From NCBI GenBank assembly GCA_051880035.1, contig JBJENE010000046.1:1-64000 (forward strand): a stretch of 64,000 nt of DNA, read 5' to 3'. Source of the DNA: Eshraghiella sp051880035 (GTDB lineage Bacteria > Bacillota > Clostridia > Lachnospirales > Lachnospiraceae). Each line of letters begins with the position of its first letter. The stretch's first letter is position 1. The position numbers and the translations under genes are program-made. The notes beneath the pieces were generated by a model, which was not told where the DNA came from, did not search any database, and was given only the letters and a program-made list of their open reading frames with translations. This document shows positions 50,169 through 59,528 of the stretch, piece after piece.

Positions 50169-52973
50169 TTACCATTCACCTCTCTCCATGTCTTCAATAT
50201 GCTTTGTAATACGAAAACTTATTTTCTGAAGATCAAGTCCGCTGCCTCCCACATAGAGCCTCATCAGGCTGAAACGGCTGTTACATACTATTTCCTTGGA
50301 CAAGGATGCTTCCTTGCCTCCCGTGCCGTTAAATGTAAATCCCGCACACGGAATTCCCGTATAAAACAGCGTACACGGAATCTGGGCAATCTCACTTAAA
50401 TCCGATTTGCCCGTAACCGTAACTTCGTATTTGCCTAACTGCTTCATATCGAACGGCAGAATATAACTGGTTCCGGATTTGGAAGGTTTATCCGTAAGCG
50501 GAAAAACGATTTCGCCGTCCACTTCCACAAATTCCACATCCTGCATATCAAATTCATCCTTATCTTCATCCGGACGGTTTATTATTTTTACATCGGTCCC
50601 CCGACCGCAAAGTCTCCTCATAGCTTCGGTATTCATAACGAACCTGCATATGTTCATGGCACTCCTTTGCAGCTCTGAGCGGGCTAAAAGTCCTTCTTTA
50701 AGGGCCTTAAGCGTATTATCGCCGCCGGCGTTTGTGGAGCCGTCGGGACATACCATATAAATATCATTCTGCGCCCTTACCATGGCCGCAAAATTAGTCT
50801 GGTCCTGAGGTTTGTTTCTTTCATTAATTTCCGCCCACCAGTCTGTCATTACAATGCCTTCAAATCCCCATTGTTCCCTGAGTATGGTGGTTGTAAGATC
50901 ATAGCTGCCGGCAGTCCACAAGCCGTTAAGAGAACCGTAGGTGGTCATCACCGAATCGGCACCGCCTTCTTTTATGGCAATTTCAAAGCTTTTAAGATAC
51001 AATTCCCGTAACGCTCTTTCGGAAATCACCGAATCAGTCTGTCTTCTTCTGTATTCCTGGTTATTTCCGGCAAAATGTTTTATCGTACCCGTAACTCCGG
51101 CTTCTTTAAGTCCTTTTACCTGGGCAGAAGCCATTATGCCTGTCAGGTACGGATCTTCCGAAAAGTACTCAAAATTTCTTCCGTTAAGCGGATGTCTGTG
51201 AAGATTCATTCCCGGTCCTAAAAGGCATTCGACTTTGTTATTAATCATTTCAAGTCCTGTAAACCTGTACAGGCTTTTTATTAATTCCGGGTTAAAAGTA
51301 CATCCCATCATTGTGCCGTTAGGCAGGCTGAAGGCCTTGGTTCCGCAGTCAAGTCTCATGCCTGACGGGCCGTCATCGCAACACACCGCAGGAATTCCCA
51401 TGTCCGAAAGACCCTTAGATACTCCTCCGAATGCCGATGCGGTTCCCGGAGTCACAAGGGAGCTTCCCATTCCCTCTCCCCTGACAATACATGACAAATC
51501 ATCATCGCTCATCTGGGCAACAAACTCCTCCATGGAGGCTCTTTTTTCTTTAACATCGATAAGCTTTATTCCTCTGTCCCCTGTAGGAGTTATTTCCGGC
51601 GGAATATTCTCCTTACGCCGTTCATCCATATCCATGGTGGCAAGCGGAACATCCTCATAAGATATCACGGCATTCCTGTTATTATCGTAATCTATATTAA
51701 GCCGTTTAAAAGGAAGTACAGGTGCCAGTGCCTCCTGCAGTTTGTCTGTAACAATAAGCTCAGGCAACATAAATTCCAGAATACATTCCGCACTTCTTAC
51801 ATCGCTTCCGCAGTATATTTTGTAACTTCCCGGTTCCAGAATAAAACATGATTTATGGCCTGATACCCCGGAATCATCATAGGACGCCAGTCTTTTAATT
51901 GGTATATCAAAAATGATACTTTCCGATATGCCGGGTGCCAGTAAATCCGTTTTCTTAAAATCAATAAGATTTCTCGCCGGTTTTAAAAGTGCTCCTTTTG
52001 GCGGTTCTCCGTATATCTGTACCGTTTCTTTGCCATTATATTTTCCGGTATTTTTAACACTGATTTGGGCATGAATCACTTTATTGTTACAATCGAAATA
52101 TGCATTTACGGTTAAAATTGCAAAATCAGTGTACGAAAGACCGTATCCGAACGGGTATCTGACCTTATTAAGAGCAGCCGTTTCAAAATAACGATACCCC
52201 ACATATATGTCTTCTTTATAAAAATTTCTTTCATATCCTCCGAAATTATCGTCAGACGGATAGTCGGATATGGCATAAGCAATTGTATCAGTAAGCTTTC
52301 CGGAAGGGCTTTCCATTCCGGTAAGGATATCGGCAACACCCAGGCCTCCTATCATTCCGCCCTGCCATACATACATTACACTGTCGGGACTGTATTTATC
52401 CACAAACGACATATCCATAATGCTTCCCACATTAAGAAGTACAACCATCTTATCAAAGCTTTTTCTTACCTTGCAGAGCATATCTTCTTCAAGCTCTGTA
52501 AGCCTGTTGGAGCCCGGTTCATCCTTGGCATCCCGGTCCTCTCCTGCAGTTCTTCCTATTATGACAACTGCCGCATCCGAATCTTTGGCCGCTTCCTCGA
52601 CTATTTCATCGGTTAACGGCATTTCCTCCTGAGACCAGGGTTCCCCGCCCCAGCCTTCACCTTCGTTAAAGGGATGGCTGCTCTCCCAATCTTTATAAAT
52701 ACCAAGAAGTTTTTCATTCACAGATATTTTTTCATTGTCGAAGAGTGCCTCAAGAATCCCACATACTTTGGATACGTTTACCATACCCCCCGAGCCGGTT
52801 CCGCTTTTATAATAGTGGGTCTGGATTCTTCCAAAAACGGACACTCTTGTATTCTCGGAAAAAGGCAGAGTATCATGTCTGTTTTCAAGAAGAACACATC
52901 CTTCCGCCGATACTTCTCTCGCTTTTTGTATATATTCATTCCAGTCAAGAATAACTTCGCAATTGTTTTTCAT
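50169..52973 (-). CDS. Glycoside hydrolase family 3 beta-glucosidase with reversed domain order
   Basis: 934 residues, no signal peptide, so probably cytoplasmic. The usual GH3 order is reversed. The (alpha/beta)6 domain comes first (ILDWNEYIQKAREVSAEGCV, GTGSGGMVNVSKV, VVIIGRTAGEDRDA). A fibronectin-like domain follows (about 300-400, VSVKNTGKYNGKETVQIYGE). The TIM barrel comes last among the catalytic parts (about 475-770), with GPGMNLHRHPLNGRNFEYFSED (partial), IKHFAGNNQE and the nucleophile Asp in GIVMTDWWAE. A further roughly 150-residue C-terminal beta-domain ends the chain. Reversed GH3 enzymes are known from Butyrivibrio and Ruminococcus. It starts five bases after the MocA-like gene, so it appears to end the molybdenum-hydroxylase gene run. 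The glycoside target is not visible. Confidence 0.9.
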   Translation of the reverse strand: MKNNCEVILDWNEYIQKAREVSAEGCVLLENRHDTLPFSENTRVSVFGRIQTHYYKSGTGSGGMVNVSKVCGILEALFDNEKISVNEKLLGIYKDWESSHPFNEGEGWGGEPWSQEEMPLTDEIVEEAAKDSDAAVVIIGRTAGEDRDAKDEPGSNRLTELEEDMLCKVRKSFDKMVVLLNVGSIMDMSFVDKYSPDSVMYVWQGGMIGGLGVADILTGMESPSGKLTDTIAYAISDYPSDDNFGGYERNFYKEDIYVGYRYFETAALNKVRYPFGYGLSYTDFAILTVNAYFDCNNKVIHAQISVKNTGKYNGKETVQIYGEPPKGALLKPARNLIDFKKTDLLAPGISESIIFDIPIKRLASYDDSGVSGHKSCFILEPGSYKIYCGSDVRSAECILEFMLPELIVTDKLQEALAPVLPFKRLNIDYDNNRNAVISYEDVPLATMDMDERRKENIPPEITPTGDRGIKLIDVKEKRASMEEFVAQMSDDDLSCIVRGEGMGSSLVTPGTASAFGGVSKGLSDMGIPAVCCDDGPSGMRLDCGTKAFSLPNGTMMGCTFNPELIKSLYRFTGLEMINNKVECLLGPGMNLHRHPLNGRNFEYFSEDPYLTGIMASAQVKGLKEAGVTGTIKHFAGNNQEYRRRQTDSVISERALRELYLKSFEIAIKEGGADSVMTTYGSLNGLWTAGSYDLTTTILREQWGFEGIVMTDWWAEINERNKPQDQTNFAAMVRAQNDIYMVCPDGSTNAGGDNTLKALKEGLLARSELQRSAMNICRFVMNTEAMRRLCGRGTDVKIINRPDEDKDEFDMQDVEFVEVDGEIVFPLTDKPSKSGTSYILPFDMKQLGKYEVTVTGKSDLSEIAQIPCTLFYTGIPCAGFTFNGTGGKEASLSKEIVCNSRFSLMRLYVGGSGLDLQKISFRITKHIEDMERGEW

Positions 52974-52978
52974 TATTT

Positions 52979-53557
52979 TTACCTCTTATAATCAATGTCC
53001 GATAATTCCGTACCGTCCGGTACTTCATACATAAAACAGCCGCCATCGTATTCATTAAGCAGCTTTTTGCCTCCCACATCCCCGGTAAGAGACATGAGTG
53101 CAGGCTTAAAAGACCCATGAAACATAGTTGGGTTGCCTGTTACTCCGTTATGGGTAACCACTCCTGCAAGAAATCCGGATGCCATACATCCTTCCATAAA
53201 CCCTGTCAAAGTCTCATATGTAAGCCCCGGCTCATCAGCCACAATAAATGTATAGAAGCAGCCGTTATCAGATAAATCTTTTATTCCGTTCTTAATTGAG
53301 AAAGAAATCCCCTGCCTGCTTTCCTGGCTCATTATGCATCTGACTGCAGGCAGTTTGGTTGCATTTTTTGTATATTCTGCAATTTCGTCATACATTGTTA
53401 CAACCGTAAGTGTATAATCAGGTCTTTCTTCTGCGATTTTTATAAGTAAATCAAGCGTATAGGCAAACATGGGCTTTCCTTCTATCTCCCACAAAAGCTT
53501 GTTGGAGCCAAAACGCCTTCCCTGTCCTGCCGCAAGATAAATCATGTTATTTTTCAT
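52979..53557 (-). CDS. MobA/MocA-like nucleotidyltransferase
   Basis: About 192 residues. A Rossmann-type NTP-transferase with IYLAAGQGRRFGSNKLLWEI (glycine loop with Lys), IKNGIKDLSD, and FIVADEPGLTYETL where the Asp binds metal. Family members attach CMP or GMP to molybdopterin; MocA-type enzymes make the cytosine dinucleotide used by xanthine-dehydrogenase-type hydroxylases. ATG 53557 overlaps the end of the large hydroxylase subunit by 11 bases, with GAGG nine bases upstream. The inferred role is to load the cofactor of that enzyme. Confidence 0.88.
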   Translation of the reverse strand: MKNNMIYLAAGQGRRFGSNKLLWEIEGKPMFAYTLDLLIKIAEERPDYTLTVVTMYDEIAEYTKNATKLPAVRCIMSQESRQGISFSIKNGIKDLSDNGCFYTFIVADEPGLTYETLTGFMEGCMASGFLAGVVTHNGVTGNPTMFHGSFKPALMSLTGDVGGKKLLNEYDGGCFMYEVPDGTELSDIDYKR

Positions 53558-55844
53558 GTTCAAAGGCCTCAAGTATTTTTTCAGGGGTAAAAGGAACTTC
53601 CTTTAAAAATACACCTGTTGCGTTATATATTGCATGTGCTATTGCCGGACACGGTGTATTAATAACCAGTTCTCCCACTGACTTGGCACCAAACGGACCC
53701 GTCTCTTCATAGCTGCTTTCAAATTCCACACGGATTCGTCCTATGTCTTCCCTGGACGGGATTTTGTAATTCATAAAGGAGTTTTCAATAATCCGTCCTT
53801 TATCGTCGTATGTGGTATCTTCGTAAAGTGCCATTCCTATTCCCTGGACGATTCCGCCCTCCGTCTGAACTCTGGCAAGATTCTCATTAATAACCGTTCC
53901 GCAGTCCACAACTCCCACATAATCGATTACCTTTATTTCACCTGTCTCTTTATCTATCTCAGTTTCAACCATACCGACCATGAACGGCGGAGGAGATACG
54001 GAGGATGAATGACTGCAGGTAACCTGGGTTGTCTCACTGTTACCGCACATGGATTTTGTGGCAATGTCAAGAAGGCTTACAAAGTTTTCATTTTCAAGAG
54101 CCCTTATTCCTTCCCGGGTGTATATTACATCGTCAGATGTCAGCCCGAGCATGTCCGCTCCTATATTGCAAAGATGCTCCCTAAGCTCCATGCATGCTTT
54201 TTCCACTGCCTTTCCGGTTACATATGTGGTACTTGAAGCATAAGAACCGGAATCATAAGGGGATATGTCACTGTCAGCACTGTATACGGTTACATCATCA
54301 ATTGAGCATTCCATACACTCTGCCACCATCTGGGCAAGTATTGTATCGCATCCGGTACCCATGTCCGCAGCACCTATTGTAAGGGCAAACTGTCCGTCTT
54401 CGGTAAGTTTTACGGTGGCACTTCCCACATCACAGCCTGATATTCCGGAACCCTGCATTGCTATTGCCATACCTACACTTCTTACTTTACCGTTACCCAT
54501 ATCTTTGCATGGGTATTTTTCGTCCCATCCGAGCATTTCTTTGGCCTTCTTAAGGCATCTGTCAAGCGCACAGCTGGTGGCAGTCTCCCCATAATATGCC
54601 TGCATCACATTGCCTTCCCTGGTCATATTAATTTCCCTTATGGTAACAGGATTCATATTAAGTCTGGCGGCAAGTTCATTGACCGCGGATTCCACCGCAA
54701 AAATACCCTGCGGTGCGCCATACCCTCTGAACGCTCCTGCCGACTGCAGATTTGTATACACAACATCATACGAAAAACGATGGGCCTCCAGATTATTTGA
54801 ATACAACGGAATCGACTTATGACCTGAAAGTCCAACAGTCGTAGGTCCATGTTCGCTGTAGGCTCCGCTGTTGGAAAGTGTATACACATCCATTGCTTTT
54901 ATCCGTCCATCCTTATCGGCACCAAGTTTAACCGTAACTTCCATTTCATGTCTCGGAGATGCCACAATCTGGCATTCCTTTCTCGTATAAATCATTTTGG
55001 ACGGCTTGCCCGTTTTCCATGTAACAAAAGCAGGATAGATTTCCGCCACAACACTCTGCTTGGCTCCAAATCCGCCACCGATTCTCGGTTTGGTAATTCT
55101 TATCCGGCTTTTGGGAATACCAAGGGCATTGGATATAATTCTCCTGCAGTGAAAAACTATCTGTGTAGAAGAAATCACATGAAGTCTTCCGTAAGTATCA
55201 ATGGAACAATAGGTCCTGAAAGTTTCCATCATAGCCTGGTTATTGGCCTTGCAATGATATGTGTGCTCAACTATCTCATCACATTCCGCAAAAACCTTGT
55301 CCACATCCCCATAACTGCTTTCTTCATGTGCCACAAGATTTCTTTTATTGTCGGCTCCTACCGGCGCAAGTGATTTCCAGTCTTCTTCCGGATGTACAAG
55401 TATTTTGTTATCTTTGGCTTTGCGAAAATCGAGCACCGGCTCAAGAATCTGATATTTTACTTTAATAAGTTTTAATGCTTTTTCAACATTTTTGACAGTG
55501 TCTCCGGCAACAATTGCCACAGCGTCTCCCACTGCCCTCAGTCTTTTATCAAGAATAAGCCTGTCATACGGACTTGGCTCCGGGTAGGTCTGGCCTGCGG
55601 TTGTAAATCTTTGGGACGGAACATCCTTATATGTGTACACCGCCTCAATTCCCGGCACAAGCATGGCTTTGGACACATCAATATCTTCTATAACGGCACT
55701 GGCATACGGGCTTCTAAACACCTTAACAACCAGACAGTCATCAGGTGTAATGTCATCCACATAAACCGGCTGTCCCGTAACAAGCTGCATGGCATCTTTT
55801 TTACGGATTGGTTTGGAGATTACTTTATATTCTCTGTTTTCCAC
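53547..55844 (-). CDS. Molybdenum hydroxylase large subunit (xanthine dehydrogenase type)
   Basis: 765 residues of the XdhA/CoxL class. The N-terminal a/b hammerhead (QLVTGQPVYVDDITPDDCLV) is followed by the molybdopterin domain with RIGGGFGAKQSVVAE, GAFRGYGAPQGIFAVESAV, MQGSGISGCDVGSATV and the catalytic Glu in GPFGAKSVGELVINT. Start GTG 55844 follows AGAGGTG. With the FAD and 2Fe-2S genes it forms an L-M-S type hydroxylase. The substrate could be xanthine, hypoxanthine, another purine or a nicotinate-like heterocycle; the active-site residues that would decide this cannot be read off safely. No selD, yqeB or xdhC-type maturation gene is in the window. Confidence 0.88.
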   Translation of the reverse strand: MENREYKVISKPIRKKDAMQLVTGQPVYVDDITPDDCLVVKVFRSPYASAVIEDIDVSKAMLVPGIEAVYTYKDVPSQRFTTAGQTYPEPSPYDRLILDKRLRAVGDAVAIVAGDTVKNVEKALKLIKVKYQILEPVLDFRKAKDNKILVHPEEDWKSLAPVGADNKRNLVAHEESSYGDVDKVFAECDEIVEHTYHCKANNQAMMETFRTYCSIDTYGRLHVISSTQIVFHCRRIISNALGIPKSRIRITKPRIGGGFGAKQSVVAEIYPAFVTWKTGKPSKMIYTRKECQIVASPRHEMEVTVKLGADKDGRIKAMDVYTLSNSGAYSEHGPTTVGLSGHKSIPLYSNNLEAHRFSYDVVYTNLQSAGAFRGYGAPQGIFAVESAVNELAARLNMNPVTIREINMTREGNVMQAYYGETATSCALDRCLKKAKEMLGWDEKYPCKDMGNGKVRSVGMAIAMQGSGISGCDVGSATVKLTEDGQFALTIGAADMGTGCDTILAQMVAECMECSIDDVTVYSADSDISPYDSGSYASSTTYVTGKAVEKACMELREHLCNIGADMLGLTSDDVIYTREGIRALENENFVSLLDIATKSMCGNSETTQVTCSHSSSVSPPPFMVGMVETEIDKETGEIKVIDYVGVVDCGTVINENLARVQTEGGIVQGIGMALYEDTTYDDKGRIIENSFMNYKIPSREDIGRIRVEFESSYEETGPFGAKSVGELVINTPCPAIAHAIYNATGVFLKEVPFTPEKILEAFEHEK

Positions 55845-55846
55845 AG

Positions 55847-56308
55847 CTACACCTCTTTCTTCCTGTATGCAATATATGCTTTAATTCCTCTTAACTGGCT
55901 TTCATAACCTGAACATCTGCAAAGGTTTCCTGCCAGATATTCTTTAATTTCGTCATCTGTAGGGTCCGGATTTTCCCTGAACATGGCTATCGCATTCATC
56001 ATAAAACCGGGATTACAGAATCCGCACTGTTCCGCTCCCTGATCCGCAATATATGCACCGAATGCTTCCGCTTCTTCTCTAAGTCCTTCAAGTGTGGTAA
56101 TGTCTGCTCCGTCTGCTCTTGCAGCAAGCATACTGCATGAAAGAACCGGTCTGTCATTTACAAAAACCGTACACAGCCCGCAGTTGGAGGTTTCACATCC
56201 TCTTTTAACACTGTAACATTTGTTTTTCCGTAAAAAATCTATTAACAAGGTATCCGCTTCGATATCCTGTGTTATTTTCTTTCCGTTAAGGATTACGGTA
56301 ATTGTCAT
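55847..56308 (-). CDS. Molybdenum hydroxylase 2Fe-2S subunit
   Basis: 153 residues. The plant-ferredoxin-like cluster is CETSNCGLCTVFVNDRPVLSC. The C-terminal four-helix cluster domain is GAEQCGFCNPGFMM...GNLCRCSGY. Both [2Fe-2S] sites are complete. It passes electrons between the molybdenum site and FAD. Its start overlaps the FAD-subunit stop (ATGA) and it ends two bases before the large-subunit start. Confidence 0.93.
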   Translation of the reverse strand: MTITVILNGKKITQDIEADTLLIDFLRKNKCYSVKRGCETSNCGLCTVFVNDRPVLSCSMLAARADGADITTLEGLREEAEAFGAYIADQGAEQCGFCNPGFMMNAIAMFRENPDPTDDEIKEYLAGNLCRCSGYESQLRGIKAYIAYRKKEV

Positions 56309-57102
56309 GACTGACCCTGACCTCCTATCTCCAAAAGTGTTCTTTTGGTAAGAACACCGGCTATTTTTCTTCTGTATCCGGCACCTGCACGGTTATTTGA
56401 TTCCGTTATAACCTTATCCGAAATATACTCTCCAAAAGCCTTTGCCGAATCCTCATCTATACCCTGAGTGAGAATATTTTCATCATCAGTGAAGCATTCT
56501 GCCCTTCCCGGTCTGGCTCCGATAACCGTTGCATATGTTCCGTCAATGCATGATGAACAGCAGGTAAGAACAGGGAAATCAGTAACGGAATTTCTGAGAG
56601 ACATATATGATATTTGCATATTTTTCTTCGGAACTATGATATATTCCAGAACATCCCTGTCATATTTCATTGAAGCAAATTCTTTAACCGGAATTTCTCC
56701 TGCACCGTAAAGCTTTACCATAGCATCCATGGCCATAAAAACAGTCAGCACATCCGAAAATCCATATCTTCCGAAAATACTTCCTCCAACCGTAGCCATG
56801 TTACGAAACTGTACCCCTACAATATGTTTTACGGCTTCCTTAACCGCACCGTGAGTATACATAAGAAGTCCGGTATGGGTTTCAAGCTGCCTTAATGTAA
56901 CCATTGCACCGATTTTAAATTCAGTATCATTTTCTTCAATCGCATCAAGCCCAAGGCCTGACAAATCAATTGCGGTATTAATATTCCGATCCTGCATTTT
57001 AAGCCAGAGCATTCCGCCGACTATGACATTTGCTTTATTCTGATTAAGTTCATAGGCTTCTTCCAAAGTGGAAGCTTTAACATAATTCTTAATATTCAGC
57101 AT
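56305..57102 (-). CDS. Molybdenum hydroxylase FAD-binding subunit
   Basis: 265 residues of the CoxM/XdhB type. FAD-binding motifs are NVIVGGMLWLKM near residue 25 and FRNMATVGGSIFGRYGFSDVL near 100, where the family usually has AT-x-GGN; here it is ATVGGSI. The C-terminal CO-dehydrogenase flavoprotein domain ends with AGAGYRRKIAGVLTKR. It starts seven bases inside the end of the ThrE2-like gene, linking the exporter and hydroxylase genes in one transcript. Confidence 0.9.
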   Translation of the reverse strand: MLNIKNYVKASTLEEAYELNQNKANVIVGGMLWLKMQDRNINTAIDLSGLGLDAIEENDTEFKIGAMVTLRQLETHTGLLMYTHGAVKEAVKHIVGVQFRNMATVGGSIFGRYGFSDVLTVFMAMDAMVKLYGAGEIPVKEFASMKYDRDVLEYIIVPKKNMQISYMSLRNSVTDFPVLTCCSSCIDGTYATVIGARPGRAECFTDDENILTQGIDEDSAKAFGEYISDKVITESNNRAGAGYRRKIAGVLTKRTLLEIGGQGQS

Positions 57103-57551
57103 ACTTTCCTCCTGTGTCTTATTGTTTTACGGATAAGTCCGAATGCCATTTCCCATCCTGCCCATATAATACATATTCCTGCGGCAATTCCTAAAGCATA
57201 CATTCCGGTATCGACAGCATAAGCCTTTGCCTGCGTCCATTCTCCCCGCACCGCACAATTCATTGTGTAGAAAAGCGTACTTCCGGGAACCATGGGAATA
57301 ATCGCCGGAAGCAGAAGTATCGTCGCCGGAACTTTGACAATTTTGGCAAGTATCTCCGAATAAAGCGCAGCCACGGCAGATGCGATAAAGGAACTCCAGA
57401 ATATTCCTCCGATAAATCTGAAGCTGATAAGATATACGGCCCAGCAGATTACGCTTCCCACTGCTGCCGGAATAAGTAATTTATATCTCATATGATACAA
57501 TATGCAAAATCCTACGGAACCAATAAATGCACTTATTAACTGAACCGCCAT
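57096..57551 (-). CDS. ThrE_2-type small membrane subunit (DUF3815-like)
   Basis: 151 residues, about four or five transmembrane helices (for example SAFIGSVGFCILYHM, IYAIS-type helices and ATILLLPAIIPMVPGSTLFY). The motif LPAIIPMVPGSTLFY is typical of the C-terminal half of threonine/serine exporter ThrE. In many Firmicutes ThrE is split in two genes, as here. The ribosome-binding site lies within the last codons of the partner gene. Confidence 0.87.
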   Translation of the reverse strand: MAVQLISAFIGSVGFCILYHMRYKLLIPAAVGSVICWAVYLISFRFIGGIFWSSFIASAVAALYSEILAKIVKVPATILLLPAIIPMVPGSTLFYTMNCAVRGEWTQAKAYAVDTGMYALGIAAGICIIWAGWEMAFGLIRKTIRHRRKVC

Positions 57552-57552
57552 A

Positions 57553-58335
57553 CTAAATGCCTCCTATCAACCGGATACTTATCATAAATCCTGCTGCCAG
57601 CGCCGCTGCCCACAACAGGCACTCAATAAATCTCATAATACCGGAAATCGTGTCCCCGACAAGCATATCCCTTATTGCATTAGTCATGGCAAGTCCCGGA
57701 ATAAGTAACATAATATCCCCAATCATAACTTTATCTATATGCAGTCCCGGAATAATACGGGCACACAGACACACCCCCATTCCGGTAACAAATGAACTGA
57801 GCAAATGAAAAACCATTCTGTTAGGGCATAAAGCCGTAACACGGATTTTGAGGAAACAGATAAGAAGCGCAAAAACAGCCGCAATTCCACCGTCAAGAAT
57901 CGTTCCTCCGAAAAATACGGTAAATGCGCCTGCAATCAGAACACTCCCCACAAAATGTCTGTAAAGTTTCGGAACCCTGGTACGAATATCTTCTATTCTT
58001 TTTTCCAGAATATCCACAGGAAGAGGCTTTATGCAACAGCTTCTGCTCAATGCATTAAGCTCCTCAAGCATTCTGAAATTAGTCCCCGCAGCGTTTGAAA
58101 CCCTGCGGCTCTGGGTAATTTCTTCCCCGTCCGGGAGCTCTATCGTAACCACCATACTTGATGTAATTACAAATACATTCATTTTAACTGCACCGTAAGC
58201 TTCACCCATGCGTTTTAATGTATCTTCCACACGATTTACTTCCGCGCCGCAGCCAAGCATTTCCTCTCCCACATTCAGGAGACAATGCAATATTCTTTTA
58301 TAATCATAATCGTCTGTAACTGTTGTCTTTTTCAT
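57553..58335 (-). CDS. ThrE-type threonine/serine exporter large subunit
   Basis: About 260 residues. A soluble N-terminal domain (VGEEMLGCGAEVNRVEDTLKRM, VFVITSSMVVTI) is followed by five hydrophobic helices, with PGLAMTNAIRDMLVGDTISG near the end. These match the ThrE N-terminal family (PF06738). Exporters of this group move threonine, serine or, in some cases, dicarboxylates. Start is uncertain: ATG 58335 gives MKKTT; ATG 58353 is also in frame. Neither has a clear ribosome-binding site, and a TATGAT sequence lies six bases before ATG 58335. Confidence 0.85.
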   Translation of the reverse strand: MKKTTVTDDYDYKRILHCLLNVGEEMLGCGAEVNRVEDTLKRMGEAYGAVKMNVFVITSSMVVTIELPDGEEITQSRRVSNAAGTNFRMLEELNALSRSCCIKPLPVDILEKRIEDIRTRVPKLYRHFVGSVLIAGAFTVFFGGTILDGGIAAVFALLICFLKIRVTALCPNRMVFHLLSSFVTGMGVCLCARIIPGLHIDKVMIGDIMLLIPGLAMTNAIRDMLVGDTISGIMRFIECLLWAAALAAGFMISIRLIGGI

Positions 58336-58382
58336 AATCATATCATAACACATTTATATGCAAATATGTAAACTTTTGGAAT

Positions 58383-58664
58383 CTATCCCATTTTATTTAT
58401 TATTTCGGGAAGACATCCCGTTCCGTCGTTAAGCATTCTTTTAACCCTGCTTATTGTGGCGGTGCTGGCTCCTGTTTCTTTCAGAATATCCATATAAATT
58501 CTGTCCTTCATAAGAAGTGACGCCACCAAAAAACGCTGCTCCATGGCATTTATTTCTGTGTGTGTACATAAATCCTCAAAAAATTTCTCACATTCCTCCA
58601 CTGTTTCCAGTTTCAATATAGCCTTATAAAGTTCATCCGAATGTTTTTTTGAATTATGTTCCAT
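58383..58664 (-). CDS. YerC/TrpR-like regulator
   Basis: 93 residues, all helical, of the TrpR superfamily YerC/YecD group. The helix-turn-helix region is IYMDILKETGASTATISRVKRML. Despite the TrpR fold, YerC proteins are not known to bind tryptophan, and the trp operon here is 9 kb away under T-box control. It lies upstream of the ThrE genes by fewer than 50 bases and may be co-transcribed with them. DNA target unknown. Confidence 0.88.
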   Translation of the reverse strand: MEHNSKKHSDELYKAILKLETVEECEKFFEDLCTHTEINAMEQRFLVASLLMKDRIYMDILKETGASTATISRVKRMLNDGTGCLPEIINKMG

Positions 58665-58727
58665 TGTTAGTCCTCCGAATCCTTTTACGATTTACACTTT
58701 TACCGTTTGATTCATTAAAGTATCTCA

Positions 58728-59528
58728 TTATTTTCCCAAAAAGTCAACTTCTTTAACCCAGACCGAATATCCCAAAGTTTCCCTGCTTACCATGATTTCA
58801 GGGTATATTTCCCTAAGACAGAGAAGTATTTCGGCTTCCGTATCTTTAGCCGGGTTGATTTTACGGATAATTCTTCCCTCTTTCATAATCAGAATCTCAT
58901 CACAGTAATTAAGTGCATATGCAGGATCGTGTAAAACAACCAGCCCTGTTCTGCCCTCTTTTGTAAGTTTTTTAAGACCCAGAAGCAGTTCATGTCTTCT
59001 GGAAAAATCAAGTGCGCTGTCCGGTTCATCAAGAAACACTACGGGAGTATCCTGTAAAAGAAGCCTTGTCCATAAAACAAGCTGTTTCTGTCCCTGACTT
59101 AAAGTCATATACTCCCTGTCAAGCAGACCGTAAATTCCCATCCCGAACGCGGTTTTTACAAGCTTTTCATACATATCCTTTGTAATCGTTCCAGGCCAGT
59201 GTATATCCTTATAAAATGCCATGCGGAGTACATCCTTTACCGTAATTCCCACAGCAATATCTATAATCTGAGGCAAAAAAGAAATTATCGATGCAATGCC
59301 TTTTTCATTCATCCCGGATAAATCTTTTTCTTCCCCTGCTTCCTCCTGTTTGTAAATACATCTTCCCGTTGTTTTAATTCCGGAGTTCATGATTCCTCTC
59401 AATAGTGTTGTTTTTCCGCAGCCGTTGGGTCCAAGGATTCCGTAAAGACATTTTTCTTCAAATGTGGTTGTTATATTTTTCACAATCATTTCATTGTATC
59501 CGGCGCAGAAATTATCAAGTCTGATCAT
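58728..59528 (-). CDS. ABC importer ATP-binding protein (FecE/BtuD type)
   Basis: 266 residues. Walker A GPNGCGKTTLLRGIM, Q-loop FLPQIIDIAVGI, signature LSQGQKQLVLWTRLLL (LSGGQ variant), Walker B PVVFLDEPDSALD, H-loop VVLHDPAYAL. Similarity to ATPases of iron-siderophore, haem and cobalamin importers is clear. It overlaps the permease gene by 14 bases. The cargo is set by the binding protein and is unknown. Confidence 0.93.
   Translation of the reverse strand: MIRLDNFCAGYNEMIVKNITTTFEEKCLYGILGPNGCGKTTLLRGIMNSGIKTTGRCIYKQEEAGEEKDLSGMNEKGIASIISFLPQIIDIAVGITVKDVLRMAFYKDIHWPGTITKDMYEKLVKTAFGMGIYGLLDREYMTLSQGQKQLVLWTRLLLQDTPVVFLDEPDSALDFSRRHELLLGLKKLTKEGRTGLVVLHDPAYALNYCDEILIMKEGRIIRKINPAKDTEAEILLCLREIYPEIMVSRETLGYSVWVKEVDFLGK

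Noticed and set aside
52979..53557. The MocA-like gene as the cytidylyltransferase partner of the glutamine-kinase-like fusion
   Set aside because: It overlaps the molybdenum hydroxylase gene and has the MobA/MocA motif set; it is 12 kb from the fusion gene.
58383..58664. TrpR repressor of the trp operon
   Set aside because: It belongs to the YerC subgroup, sits 9 kb away next to exporter genes, and the trp operon has a T-box.
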